A model generated the notes under the pieces. It did not search any database, had not been told where the DNA came from, and saw only the letters and a list, made by a program, of their open reading frames with translations. A DNA stretch of 64,000 nucleotides. Source: a bacterium. GTDB taxonomy: Bacteria > Planctomycetota > Planctomycetia > Pirellulales > Pirellulaceae. This document shows, one piece after another, positions 1-8,474 of the stretch. The stretch's first letter is position 1. Each line of letters starts with the position of its first letter. Both the position numbers and the translations under genes were made by a program. The DNA lies in the NCBI GenBank assembly GCA_016124445.1, contig WGNR01000016.1, positions 1-64,000 on the forward strand, written 5' to 3'.

Positions 1-164
1 CTCTGCCAGAAACACGCCATCCTTGGCTTGTTTTCTCATACAAGAACCTCTCGTTGGTGTTTGTTAGTTTTGCCGAACGAAACATAACCAACAGAGGTTC
101 TTGCGTTTAGATCAATTCAAATTATCGGATGGCCTCACGCAAAGCCGTGACCATGGCACCCCGG

Positions 165-524
165 CTAATCATGCCAATCAAAGGTTCCAATAAACTGAGG
201 GTCATCATAAATCGGCCTGTTGACCTCGCTTGCATCGTACTCGAAATTGAACTGTGCAAGCACGCCAAAAACTTCTTCGATATTTCGTTTGCGAGCCGCA
301 GCAAGCGCTGCGTCGATGTATGACTCCGAATAGGACAATTCGCGAAGCATGGGCGCCAACGGCGCTGGCTCAACGCAACTCATGCCTTCTTGAAAGTCGC
401 TATCGTAATAGTCAATACCGCAAAACTCTTTAAGTACATCCTTTTCGACATCTTCTGGCTTCTCTGCCTTGCGAAACACCCAAATCGATACTTTTCCGTC
501 ACAATCAAAGCTTGTCATCGTCAT
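165..524 (-). CDS. Imm22-like (DUF4284) immunity-type protein
   Basis: A 119-aa soluble acidic protein without signal peptide or membrane segment. It begins with a 'KVSIWVF' strand near residue 11, followed by 'IDYYDSDFQE' (about 38-47) and 'SYSESYI' (about 65-71). I recall this order of motifs from the Imm22/DUF4284 family of polymorphic-toxin immunity proteins; this is recognition from memory, not a search. In that family the protein binds and blocks a cognate toxin. No toxin ORF lies upstream on the same strand (525-946 is empty), so it is an orphan here. ATG at 524 is used; a second ATG at 518 sits 6 nt behind AGGGG and may be the true start. Function is inference. Confidence 0.6.
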   Translation of the reverse strand: MTMTSFDCDGKVSIWVFRKAEKPEDVEKDVLKEFCGIDYYDSDFQEGMSCVEPAPLAPMLRELSYSESYIDAALAAARKRNIEEVFGVLAQFNFEYDASEVNRPIYDDPQFIGTFDWHD

Positions 525-946
525 CCCCTATCATCGCAATGCTGGCGGCAAATCCTTGACGCCACCGATCAACCCATGGAACAAGGTTCTCCTTGATATT
601 ATCAATGCTATTTGATCTCATGATAACCTCGCTCAATTCGTTGTGAGCCGTTGTCGAACCACGTGCTATTGCTGTCTGCGCTCGGAGTCTAATATGAAGT
701 CCGACCGATTTACTATGAATTCCGTGGCCATGGCACCGTGGCGCCTTGAGCCACTGCCGACTTCGCCAGAATGATGTTGAGTGCCAACTAGTTACGTAAC
801 TTTATTGCATTACAAGCTAGGCATCGTTCCCGGAACCGGTTAGCATCAACTCATGTAGGGGGCACTTTTCGGCGGCTTGAATTCTGCCAATCGACTTGTT
901 GTCATGCGTGGGTTCTCAGTCGCCTCAAACGACAAGGGAGCGAACG
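525..946. other. Intergenic region with degenerate repeat copies
   Basis: No convincing gene. It holds two short stretches, 673-745 and 761-791, that recur in diverged form at about 1440-1508 and 1928-1958, and a perfect 12-bp palindrome (AGTTACGTAACT, 790-801). No clear promoter or terminator was recognised. Confidence 0.5.
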
Positions 947-1432
947 ATGTCTTCATCTCTATCCGGATCGACTTTGTGTCTGGCCTGTCTGCTTGCAGTT
1001 CTGGGTACGTCCAATGTGTCTGCGGAGCTTCCCGAGACGCTGCACTACCCCAAATCGAAGAACTTCGGCGATGAGTCGATTACGGAGAAACCGTTTTTTT
1101 CGACGAAGACGACTGAGGAGATGGGGACGGTCATTCTGCTGACGCCTGATCCGTTCGACAAGGTGCTGGCCTACTACGAAAAACAGATGGGAGGCAAACT
1201 TGGCAGCGACAACGATAAAACGGTTGGCCTGACCTCGGACAAGCTGGTTGAAGGGTTCATTTCCAACGACGATTCGAAGCAGGGCATCGTCGACAATGGC
1301 AAGTCGCCGCCACGCGACGTGCGTCTAGTAACGCTCACGAAGGTTGACAAAGAGCACGTGACGACGCTGGTGCTCAGTCGGGGAAAAACCGATAAGAAAA
1401 CGCATATCATGTTAACTTGGGTCCGGAGATAG
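947..1432 (+). CDS. Secreted hypothetical protein
   Basis: A 161-aa protein with a Sec-type signal peptide (residues 1 to about 26, cleavage after 'NVSA'). The ATG at 947 is preferred because GGGAG lies 7 nt upstream; the longer TTG start at 896 adds an unlikely N-terminus. The mature part is hydrophilic, contains 'LLTPDPFDKVLAYYEKQMG' about residues 62-80, and ends in a beta-rich 'TTLVLSRGKTDKKTHIMLTWV' region. The 'DPFDKVLAYYEKQ' pattern resembles small periplasmic proteins in which one helix packs on a sheet, but no named family was recognised. It is flanked on both sides by diverged copies of the same short repeats. Likely periplasmic. Confidence 0.7.
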   Translation: MSSSLSGSTLCLACLLAVLGTSNVSAELPETLHYPKSKNFGDESITEKPFFSTKTTEEMGTVILLTPDPFDKVLAYYEKQMGGKLGSDNDKTVGLTSDKLVEGFISNDDSKQGIVDNGKSPPRDVRLVTLTKVDKEHVTTLVLSRGKTDKKTHIMLTWVRR

Positions 1433-1576
1433 CTATTAATGTCTGCGCATGAAATCGAATGGCAATTCTGACCGATTTGCTACGAGTTCCGGGGCTTCCA
1501 CTGGGCGCCCCTGTTGGGTTGCCAGCACAGGCGTCAAGAGAGCTATCGTCAGGTAGGGGCATATAGGCGAGCCGAT

Positions 1577-1798
1577 ATGATTATCTGGTTAGTCGGTGCG
1601 GCGTTCATGCTGTTTGTGACCGTAAGAGACATCCTGCGACACAGGACGGATACCGTCGGTATCTTTCCATGGTGGGCGTGGTTCAATGTTTCGCGAGAGA
1701 AAAGGCCTTTCCTCTATTGGGCCTGCATCTCTGGGCAACTACTGATCGTTGCCGGTTGTCTTGTCTTTGCGTTCTGGACGCCTCCCGGTGTCAACTGA
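1577..1798 (+). CDS. Small membrane protein, two TM segments
   Basis: A 73-aa protein from ATG 1577 with hydrophobic segments at about residues 1-17 ('MIIWLVGAAFMLFVTV') and 48-67 ('YWACISGQLLIVAGCLVFAF'), joined by a basic, Trp-containing loop. The longer in-frame start at 1514 adds an Arg-rich stretch that does not look coding. Shine-Dalgarno support is weak. No family was recognised; the inner membrane location is inferred from hydrophobicity alone. Confidence 0.5.
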   Translation: MIIWLVGAAFMLFVTVRDILRHRTDTVGIFPWWAWFNVSREKRPFLYWACISGQLLIVAGCLVFAFWTPPGVN

Positions 1799-1996
1799 TC
1801 GGATTGTTTCGCGGACTGCCCGCCTGTAGCTAGCACGCGGGCGAAGGGCATTGATTCCAGTCGACGACGACAGCAAAGCCTGCATGAGGCTGCCTGATGC
1901 CGGCAAGAATAGATCGGAATTGCTCGATTTTGCCAGAATGATGTTGCGTGCCAGTTAGGCAGGTCCCTATACTCCGCCCGCGAATCTCTCGCGCGA

Positions 1997-3541
1997 ATGG
2001 TGCAACTTGTTGATGGGAAGTCAAGCAACGTGATTTCAGCGGCTCACGAAATCAGAAATGGCGCATGGCGATATGCCGTATGGGCAGGGCTTTTGTTGAG
2101 CTTTGTCCTGCTGGTGCCAAGCCAGGCTGCGGCTCAATTTGGCTGGTTGAATCCTTGGAGACAAGATTCGGCGAGCCCTAGCCAGCCGCCAGCCGATCCG
2201 TTCGCTCAACGCCGAGCCCAAGCCGAACCTCAGTATCGCATGGCCACTCGCCCTGAGCCTGCGGGCGGCTATCCTTCGCCCAGCGGCGGCGCTACGGCCG
2301 TTGTTACCGACGAAGTTCCCACGACTCAGCCAACCCCTGGCTACAACTATCCGACGACACAAACGTATCCAACGACGCAAACGCCCAATAGTAATTTCGC
2401 CGCGCCTGCTGGCTATCCGCAGAATTACAACGCCAACTACCATTCCGTTCCACCTCAAGGTTACGGACCTCCCGTTGGGCAACCGACTGGGCCTCCGGCG
2501 GCTCAGGTTGCGAATCTGCCGCCGGCCAATCCGCCACCTGAAAAGGAAGATCTTTTCAAACCGGCCCGAATTGTGGCGATCGTCAACGGCGAGCCCATTC
2601 TGGCAGGCGACGTGATGGGGCCGATCAACACGATGATCAATCAGCGGCTCGAAATGCTGACGGAAGAACAACGGGCCACCGTCTCGCCAGAAGATCTCGA
2701 TAAGTTCAAAGAACAAGCCCTTCGGCAAATGCTGCCGCCGCTAATCGACGTGAAGGTCGTCTTCCTCGATTTCATGCGCGCGGTACCTGCCAAACGAAAA
2801 GAAGAGATGGCAAAGATGCTCGACAAGAACTACGTCAAGTATCAACTGCCTCTCGACTTGAAGAATGCAGGCGTCGACTCGGCCGCCGAGCTTGATTTGA
2901 AGCTACGCGAGACGGGTGGATCGCTGGCCAAGAAGCGGCGGCAATTCGTCGAACAATTGGTTGCCCACCAGCAGATTCGCAAACATATCAATTCGGATGA
3001 AGAAGTCACGCATCAGCAGATGCTGGATTACTACAACGACCATGCCAAGGATTACCACCAGTTGGCCAAAGCCAAGTGGGAACAACTGATGGTCAAATCG
3101 TCGGAATTCCCGACCCAGGATGCAGCGTGGGAAGCGATCGCCAAGATGGGCAACCAGGTGCTGCGAGGTGCTCCGCTGGATGCCGTCGCCAAGCGTGAGT
3201 CACAAGGCTTAAAGGCTTCCAGCGGCGGTCAATACGATTGGACCAGCCAGGGAAGTTTGGCCAACGAAACCATCGATCGCGTTATCTTCACCCTGCCGGT
3301 TGGTGAGTTGAGCCCGATCATCGAGTCGTCGGAAGGATATCACATCGTGCGGGTCATCGACCGGAAAGAAGCGGGCATGGTTCCCTTCACCGAAGCCCAG
3401 GTCGAGATCAAGGAAAAGATTCAGAACGAGCGGGGCCAGGGGCAGATGGAGGCCTACATCAAAGAGGTCAAAGCCAAGGCCCAGATCTGGACGATCTTCG
3501 ACAACGAGAAGAAGTCGGAAGCGCCACCGGTCCAGCGCTGA
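1997..3541 (+). CDS. Parvulin-type peptidyl-prolyl isomerase (SurA-like)
   Basis: A 514-aa exported foldase. A hydrophobic segment near residues 28-46 ends 'SQAAAQ', consistent with a signal peptide or N-terminal anchor. A Pro/Gln/Tyr-rich low-complexity linker follows (about 55-185). From 'ARIVAIVNGEPILAGDV' (about 190) a SurA/PpiC-type N-terminal helical region runs to about 340, then a rotamase domain about 352-465 with 'KAKWEQLMVKS' and 'GEYxxI-like' signature 'SEGYHIVRVIDRKE'. These proteins catalyse cis/trans prolyl isomerisation and chaperone outer-membrane proteins in the periplasm. Start ATG 1997 has no good Shine-Dalgarno; GTG 2030 is an alternative. The linker is longer than in proteobacterial SurA. 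Confidence 0.88.
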   Translation: MVQLVDGKSSNVISAAHEIRNGAWRYAVWAGLLLSFVLLVPSQAAAQFGWLNPWRQDSASPSQPPADPFAQRRAQAEPQYRMATRPEPAGGYPSPSGGATAVVTDEVPTTQPTPGYNYPTTQTYPTTQTPNSNFAAPAGYPQNYNANYHSVPPQGYGPPVGQPTGPPAAQVANLPPANPPPEKEDLFKPARIVAIVNGEPILAGDVMGPINTMINQRLEMLTEEQRATVSPEDLDKFKEQALRQMLPPLIDVKVVFLDFMRAVPAKRKEEMAKMLDKNYVKYQLPLDLKNAGVDSAAELDLKLRETGGSLAKKRRQFVEQLVAHQQIRKHINSDEEVTHQQMLDYYNDHAKDYHQLAKAKWEQLMVKSSEFPTQDAAWEAIAKMGNQVLRGAPLDAVAKRESQGLKASSGGQYDWTSQGSLANETIDRVIFTLPVGELSPIIESSEGYHIVRVIDRKEAGMVPFTEAQVEIKEKIQNERGQGQMEAYIKEVKAKAQIWTIFDNEKKSEAPPVQR

Positions 3542-3556
3542 GATAACGCTGGTTAA

Positions 3557-4114
3557 TTATTCATTTGCCGGTTGGTTACCTGCCCACTCGAGCGAATGCT
3601 CTAAATTCGCCGTTCCTTCCAGGTAGGCTCTTAGAACTGCCAGGACTTGTTCTTCGTCTTTCAGCGGCAGAGAGTGCCGCTCGATCGAAGACGTTATCTG
3701 TCCAATCGGTGGGCCTGGTTGTTTCCAGACGACAATCATTTTCCGATCATCTTTGGTGGAATCGGGCGTAAGTTCGACTCGTAGGGACTCTTCCTTATTC
3801 AACTCGATGGTGAACGATGGTTTTTTGGCGGGATCGTCCCAGGGGACGTTGTTGTGAAACATGTTTTCGACGATGAGGAACTGCCTGTCGTCCGCGCCGA
3901 CCGGACCGCCAGCCGATTCCTCTTCCGAACCATCCGCGTTGGTCCACTTGACCACCGCATTGGGAAAAGGCAAGTCGAAAGCATCCATTGCCGCCGCTGG
4001 CGATTGTTTCGGTGCGGGTGTTGGTGTCGAGGAAAATTTGTTATCCAAGCAACCGCAAATGGTAACGAGGCTTGTGATTGCTAAGACGGTTCTTGCGAGA
4101 TTAGAAATCGACAT
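3557..4114 (-). CDS. Hypothetical lipoprotein
   Basis: A 185-aa protein with a lipobox signal peptide ('LVTICGC', Cys about residue 22) followed by a short Ser/Thr/Pro-rich tether. The mature domain has 'FPNAVVKWTNADGSEEES' and 'FTIELNKEESLRVELTPD', suggesting a beta-rich periplasmic domain. No family was recognised. It ends 16 nt from the PPIase stop on the opposite strand (convergent). Lipid anchoring is inferred from the lipobox. Confidence 0.75.
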   Translation of the reverse strand: MSISNLARTVLAITSLVTICGCLDNKFSSTPTPAPKQSPAAAMDAFDLPFPNAVVKWTNADGSEEESAGGPVGADDRQFLIVENMFHNNVPWDDPAKKPSFTIELNKEESLRVELTPDSTKDDRKMIVVWKQPGPPIGQITSSIERHSLPLKDEEQVLAVLRAYLEGTANLEHSLEWAGNQPANE

Positions 4115-4264
4115 CGGTTGGTGGGGGCTGGGAAGAGTGTGGTGTCAGAGAAGAGGCTACGACGGTCTGACCATCACCTCATGCTACCGCATGAAGGACC
4201 CGGATGCTACTTTTTGCGTGGGAGATCGCGCGGGCCAGAGAAGTCACCACCGCGTACCGAACGA

Positions 4265-4453
4265 TCACGGATACGACGAATCGTAGTCGCCGCCTGCGTT
4301 GACGCGTTGGTTGTAATCGTATTCTTTTTCCGCCCTGGTCGATCCACCGCCGGAGTAGTGGTCGCCAAAAACGGTGAACAGCGCATCCGACATCGAGCAG
4401 CCCAGGCAGGGTACCAGCAAAAGAATTGCCGAGAGTAGTCGAGTTGATTTCAT
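4265..4453 (-). CDS. Small lipoprotein
   Basis: A 62-aa protein: 'MKSTRLLSAILLLVPCLGC' is a lipoprotein signal with the lipid-acceptor Cys at residue 19, followed by about 43 polar residues rich in Gly, Tyr and Asp. An AAGGGC ribosome-binding site lies 6-7 nt upstream of the ATG. It is too short for a catalytic domain. Small acidic Tyr-rich lipoproteins like this occur in planctomycete envelopes, but no family name can be given. Confidence 0.7.
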   Translation of the reverse strand: MKSTRLLSAILLLVPCLGCSMSDALFTVFGDHYSGGGSTRAEKEYDYNQRVNAGGDYDSSYP

Positions 4454-4792
4454 CGCTTGCCCTTGTCGGTTGGAAGAGAGAATCAGCTGGAGGCCAAATA
4501 CAGGCCGATCAGTCTGGCTGATCAGTGTTCAGGGATCGCTTCTACATGGATTTCGTAGGGGAATCAAGAGAAGCCCAGGCGTTACTTTCTTCAGCTTTAA
4601 AGTCATTTTGACAACATGGCTTGGTTCACGTTCCGACCGTATTGGAGAGTTGCGGCGCGAAATCTTCATGATGATTGGTTTTCCAATTTGGGCATTTAAT
4701 TTGGTAGCCAGGTTTCTTCCCTCCTGAATTGCGTGATAGAAAAACTTTTAGATCCTGGTCGTTTCGATTCCTCTTACTGAACGGTCGTCAAT
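4454..4792. other. Intergenic region, nothing recognised
   Basis: This 339-base gap lies between two divergently oriented genes (the lipoprotein on minus and the nitroreductase on plus). It must hold promoters for both, but no confident -35/-10 pair or operator was found. Confidence 0.4.
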
Positions 4793-5440
4793 ATGTTCGA
4801 TTTGGAAACCACAATCCGAGAACGCCATTCGACACGCATGTTTCTGCCGGAGCCCGTTCCCAGAGAATTGATCGACGAGGCATTGGAGTTAGCGGCTTGT
4901 GCTCCGTCTAATTCGAATATTCAGCCCTGGCACGTGGTATTCGCCGCCGGAACGCGGCGAGACCAGTTGGTTGCCGCATTGCTTGAGGAAACGACCAAGA
5001 ATCCTCCAAATATTCCCCCGCTGCCTGAGTCGTTTAGGCACTATCGAAGTGACTTGGGACACCAGGTTTATGGAGCGATGGGGATCACCCGAGACGACAA
5101 GGCAGGTCACGACGCGGCCGTGCGCCGGAACTGGGAGTTCTTTGGCGCACCGCTCGCAGGGGTCGTATGTATGCACCAAGACCTCAGTTCGGCCGATGCT
5201 TTGAGCGTGGGAATGTTTCTGCAGAACCTGCTACTTGCTCTGACCGCACGCGGTTTGGGAAGCTGTGCCGAGGTTTCGATCGCTGGTTATCCCGAGATCT
5301 TACGTGATCAGCTTGGCATTCCTGAGGAAATGGCGATTCTTTGTGGATTGGCGATCGGCTACTCCGATCCCGACTTCGCTGCCAATAACCTGCATGTCGG
5401 TCGAGAGGCGATTGAAAAGCACGTGATGTTTCTCGAATGA
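4793..5440 (+). CDS. Nitroreductase family protein
   Basis: A 215-aa FMN-dependent nitroreductase-fold enzyme. The N-terminus has the family pattern 'IRERHSTRMF' (FMN phosphate-binding Arg/Ser), then 'ACAPSNSNIQPWHVVF' (about 34-49). The C-terminal half has 'SVGMFLQNLLLALTARGLGSC' and 'LGIPEEMAILCGLAIGYSD', typical of the flavin-binding helix and NAD(P)H-dependent reductase core. Length fits the family (about 200-220 aa). It reduces nitro-compounds or quinones in the cytoplasm; the physiological substrate is unknown. An oxidoreductase of the zinc-less MDR type follows 27 nt downstream, suggesting a redox/detoxification pair. Confidence 0.93.
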   Translation: MFDLETTIRERHSTRMFLPEPVPRELIDEALELAACAPSNSNIQPWHVVFAAGTRRDQLVAALLEETTKNPPNIPPLPESFRHYRSDLGHQVYGAMGITRDDKAGHDAAVRRNWEFFGAPLAGVVCMHQDLSSADALSVGMFLQNLLLALTARGLGSCAEVSIAGYPEILRDQLGIPEEMAILCGLAIGYSDPDFAANNLHVGREAIEKHVMFLE

Positions 5441-5467
5441 AATCCAATCAGGAAACGGTATTTGATA

Positions 5468-6388
5468 ATGAAGGCATGGCAATGCAACGATGAGCGACCG
5501 CTGCCTGGGTTGGCGTTGGGTGAAATCGACGTGCCCAGTCCAGACGTTGGCGAGGTATTGGTTCGGGTTGCGGCGGCTGGGATAACTCCTTCCGAACTTC
5601 AGTGGTACCCGACGACGCACAGCCCCTCAGGAGAAAATCGGCGGCATGCAGTTCCAGGGCACGAGTTCTCCGGGGTCGTTGTTGCTGCTGGGGCCGAAGC
5701 TGAGATCGAACCAGGCAGCGAAGTTTACGGAATGAACGACTGGTTTGCCGACGGCGCGATGGCTGAATTCTGTTCCGCCCCGTTGTCCGCGATTACTTCC
5801 AAGCCTGCGAGTCTCAGTCATGCGGAAGCCGCGTCGGTTCCTATCTCGGCCCTCACAGTCTGGCAGGGGCTCATTGACCGGGCTGATCTTCAGCCAGGCG
5901 AACGCGTTCTGATTCATGGCGGGGCCGGAGGTGTTGGTGTATTGGCACTGCAACTTGCCCGCTGGCGCGGAGCTCATGTTGTCACGACAGCCTCAATTCG
6001 GCACCTGGATCAGTTGGTCGAATTGGGCGCCCATGAGGTCATCGATTATCGAACTCAGCGGTTTGAAGGACTCGGCCAGACGTTTGATGTTGTCTTCGAT
6101 GGCGTCGGGGGCGAGACGCTGGCCAGATCGTGGGGCGTGCTTTCCCCAGGGGGACGCATGGTAACCATCGCCGCCCAGAGCGAATCGGAGCAGGACGAAA
6201 AGACCAAACAGGCTTTCTTCATTGTCGAGCCGAATCGAGAGCAATTGGGGCGAATCTCGGGTCTTTTTGATTCCCGCACTTTGAAGCCCATGGTAGAAGC
6301 GGCGGCGTCGTTCGATCAGGTTCCCGAAGCCTTTCTCGACCAACTGCCCAAGACATCGGGCATTGGCAAGACGGTCATGGTGTTGTAG
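5468..6388 (+). CDS. NADP-dependent oxidoreductase, quinone reductase-like (MDR)
   Basis: A 306-aa medium-chain dehydrogenase/reductase of the zinc-independent quinone oxidoreductase branch. 'MKAWQCNDERPLPGLALGE' begins the GroES-like catalytic domain, with 'HAVPGHEFSGVV' near residue 61. The Rossmann motif 'GGAGGVGVLALQLA' is at about 149-162, followed by 'GAHEVIDYR' and 'FDVVFDGVGGE'. The zinc-ligand cysteines of alcohol dehydrogenases are absent. ATG 5468 has AGGAAACGG upstream; the TTG two codons earlier is less likely. It is probably co-transcribed with the nitroreductase. Substrate is unknown. Confidence 0.9.
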   Translation: MKAWQCNDERPLPGLALGEIDVPSPDVGEVLVRVAAAGITPSELQWYPTTHSPSGENRRHAVPGHEFSGVVVAAGAEAEIEPGSEVYGMNDWFADGAMAEFCSAPLSAITSKPASLSHAEAASVPISALTVWQGLIDRADLQPGERVLIHGGAGGVGVLALQLARWRGAHVVTTASIRHLDQLVELGAHEVIDYRTQRFEGLGQTFDVVFDGVGGETLARSWGVLSPGGRMVTIAAQSESEQDEKTKQAFFIVEPNREQLGRISGLFDSRTLKPMVEAAASFDQVPEAFLDQLPKTSGIGKTVMVL

Positions 6389-6927
6389 CCGGCCGTGGGG
6401 AAATCGATCAGCCAGCCAACCAGAACGGCCGTTTAGGCCGGATATTCTGCGTCATAGGAAAATCCCCTGATAATTGCCACGTTTTCCCAGGTGTCGGGTG
6501 CGTCATGAATCGGTCATATCGCGGGTCGGAGGGTTTGCCGGTTCGGACTGATTAGCATTAGCCGAACTTATGGGAAGCGATTGTTTCAACACGGCCTATT
6601 TTGTTGCGCGTCACAATCGAGTAAATTGACGGACGAAGTAATTTGACGAGATCCAGCTTCCGCGCCCCACTCAAGGCCAACTGGGGACCCTCTTTTCGGA
6701 TCCTTTGCCGCCGCGGAAAATTGCGAGTGTCCCGTCTGATTTGATTCCTGACTACGAAATCGCTCGGTGCCGAGCATGACCCTTTCCACCGCCGGATGAG
6801 GTCTAGGCGTGCATCGTATGGATGGGCCGAGACTGGCAACCAGTTCGAATCGGAATCAGCGACGAGGGGACTCTCACCCAAAATGCATCTGGGAACAACT
6901 GCGCACGCCCACTGTGAGGAATTCTGC
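6389..6927. other. Long intergenic region upstream of citrate synthase
   Basis: A 539-base gap. In-frame sequence from 6796 continues into citrate synthase but lacks conservation and a ribosome-binding site, so it is treated as leader. A short 'GGCCGtttaGGCCGG' palindrome sits near 6430. No RNA gene or confident promoter was recognised. Confidence 0.4.
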
Positions 6928-8214
6928 ATGTCCGACACTGCCAAGTTGACTGTTGACGGGAAAGACCTCGAACTGCCGATGGTGGTCGGGAGCGAGAACG
7001 AGAAGGCGGTCGACATCTCGAAACTCCGCGGCGAGACCGGCCTGATCACGCTCGACGAAGGGTATGTGAACACGGGTTCGACTACCAGCGCGATCACCTA
7101 TTTGGATGGCGAAAAAGGGATTCTGCGATACCGCGGCTACCCGATCGAAGAGTTGGCCGCCAACTGCGATTTCGTCGAGGTGATGTACCTGCTGATCTAC
7201 GGCGAATTGCCCACCGAAGATGAATTGACGAACTTTCGCAATTCGATTCGCCGTCACACAATGCTGCACGAAGATATGCGGTCGTTCTATGATGGGTTTC
7301 CTCGCGATGCCCATCCGATGGCGATCCTTTCCAGCGTGGTCAGCGCCCTGTCAACCTTCTATCAGGACTCGCTCGATCCGCACGATCCCGAACAGGTCGA
7401 AGTTTCGATTCACCGCCTGCTGGCCAAGTTGCCGACCATCGCGGCTTATAGCTACAAAAAGTCGTCCGGCCAACCGTTCAACTACCCGCAGAACGACCTG
7501 TCGTACTGCGAGAACTTCCTGCAGATGATGTTCGCCGTGCCGAGCGAACCGTTCCATGTCGACCCCGACTTCGTCGACGCATTGAATCTGCTGCTCATCG
7601 TGCATGCCGATCACGAGCAAAACTGCAGCACCTCGACGGTCCGCATGGTCGGTTCGGCCGATGCGAATCTGTTCGCTTCCATCTCGGCCGGTATCAGCGC
7701 CCTGTGGGGGCCACTGCATGGCGGTGCGAACGAAGCGGTCGTGAACATGCTGGAAGAAATCATCGAGAATGGTGGCGACGTCGATAAGTACGTCGAGCTG
7801 GCCAAAGATAAAGCCAGCAAGGTTCGTCTGATGGGCTTTGGCCACCGGGTTTACAAAAACTTCGACCCGCGGGCCACGATCATCAAAACGGCCTGTGATC
7901 GGCTGTTGGCTAAGCTGCAAATCAAGGATCCGCTGTTCGACGTCGCTCAGAAGCTGGAATACGCGGCCTTGAACGACGAATACTTCGTCCAGCGGAAGCT
8001 CTATCCGAATGTCGACTTCTACTCTGGCGTGATCTACCGGGCAATTGGCATTCCGGTGCAGATGTTCACCGTGCTGTTTGCCATCGGGCGTCTGCCAGGC
8101 TGGATCGCTCACTGGCGTGAAATGCAGAACTCGAAGACCAAACGCATCTGCCGTCCGCGTCAGATCTATACCGGTTCGCAAGTTCGTGACTTCATTCCGA
8201 TCGAAAAGCGATAG
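6928..8214 (+). CDS. gltA: Citrate synthase
   Basis: A 428-aa type II (hexameric) citrate synthase that condenses acetyl-CoA and oxaloacetate in the first step of the TCA cycle. Signatures are 'DHEQNCSTSTVRMVGS' with the oxaloacetate-binding His, 'GPLHGGANEAV' with the catalytic His, and 'GFGHRVYKNFDPRA' with the catalytic His/Arg and the nearby Asp region. Length matches the family. The ATG at 6928 has GAGGA 9 nt upstream; the ORF extends upstream to 6796 but without a ribosome site or family similarity. A strong intrinsic terminator follows at once, so it is transcribed as a single gene. Confidence 0.97.
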   Translation: MSDTAKLTVDGKDLELPMVVGSENEKAVDISKLRGETGLITLDEGYVNTGSTTSAITYLDGEKGILRYRGYPIEELAANCDFVEVMYLLIYGELPTEDELTNFRNSIRRHTMLHEDMRSFYDGFPRDAHPMAILSSVVSALSTFYQDSLDPHDPEQVEVSIHRLLAKLPTIAAYSYKKSSGQPFNYPQNDLSYCENFLQMMFAVPSEPFHVDPDFVDALNLLLIVHADHEQNCSTSTVRMVGSADANLFASISAGISALWGPLHGGANEAVVNMLEEIIENGGDVDKYVELAKDKASKVRLMGFGHRVYKNFDPRATIIKTACDRLLAKLQIKDPLFDVAQKLEYAALNDEYFVQRKLYPNVDFYSGVIYRAIGIPVQMFTVLFAIGRLPGWIAHWREMQNSKTKRICRPRQIYTGSQVRDFIPIEKR

Positions 8215-8235
8215 CATCGCTATCAACGCAAATCG

Positions 8236-8263
8236 AAAGGGCACCATCAGGTGCCCTTTTTTT
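8236..8263 (+). terminator. Rho-independent terminator after gltA
   Basis: A perfect 10-bp stem, AAAGGGCACC / GGTGCCCTTT, with a 4-nt ATCA loop, followed by a T-run. It starts 22 nt after the citrate synthase stop. Confidence 0.92.
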
Positions 8264-8474
8264 GTGGCTCACTCGACCGACAATCTTGAGCCAACCTCGC
8301 TCAGATCGCCTGATGATGGCAGCGCATGCGGCCGCGTATCCGGAAAGGTTTGCCTAATTAGTCAAACTTTCGGCGATCGCTTGAGGATGATAGTCCGATC
8401 TTGTCGATAACACCTCTCGTACGCCCGGGAACTAGGGAAAGTTCACGGCATCGATTAGGCGAGGGAGTAGCGAC

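Noticed and set aside
6796..6927. N-terminal extension of citrate synthase
   Set aside because: No ribosome site and unlike the family; the ATG at 6928 has GAGGA in place.
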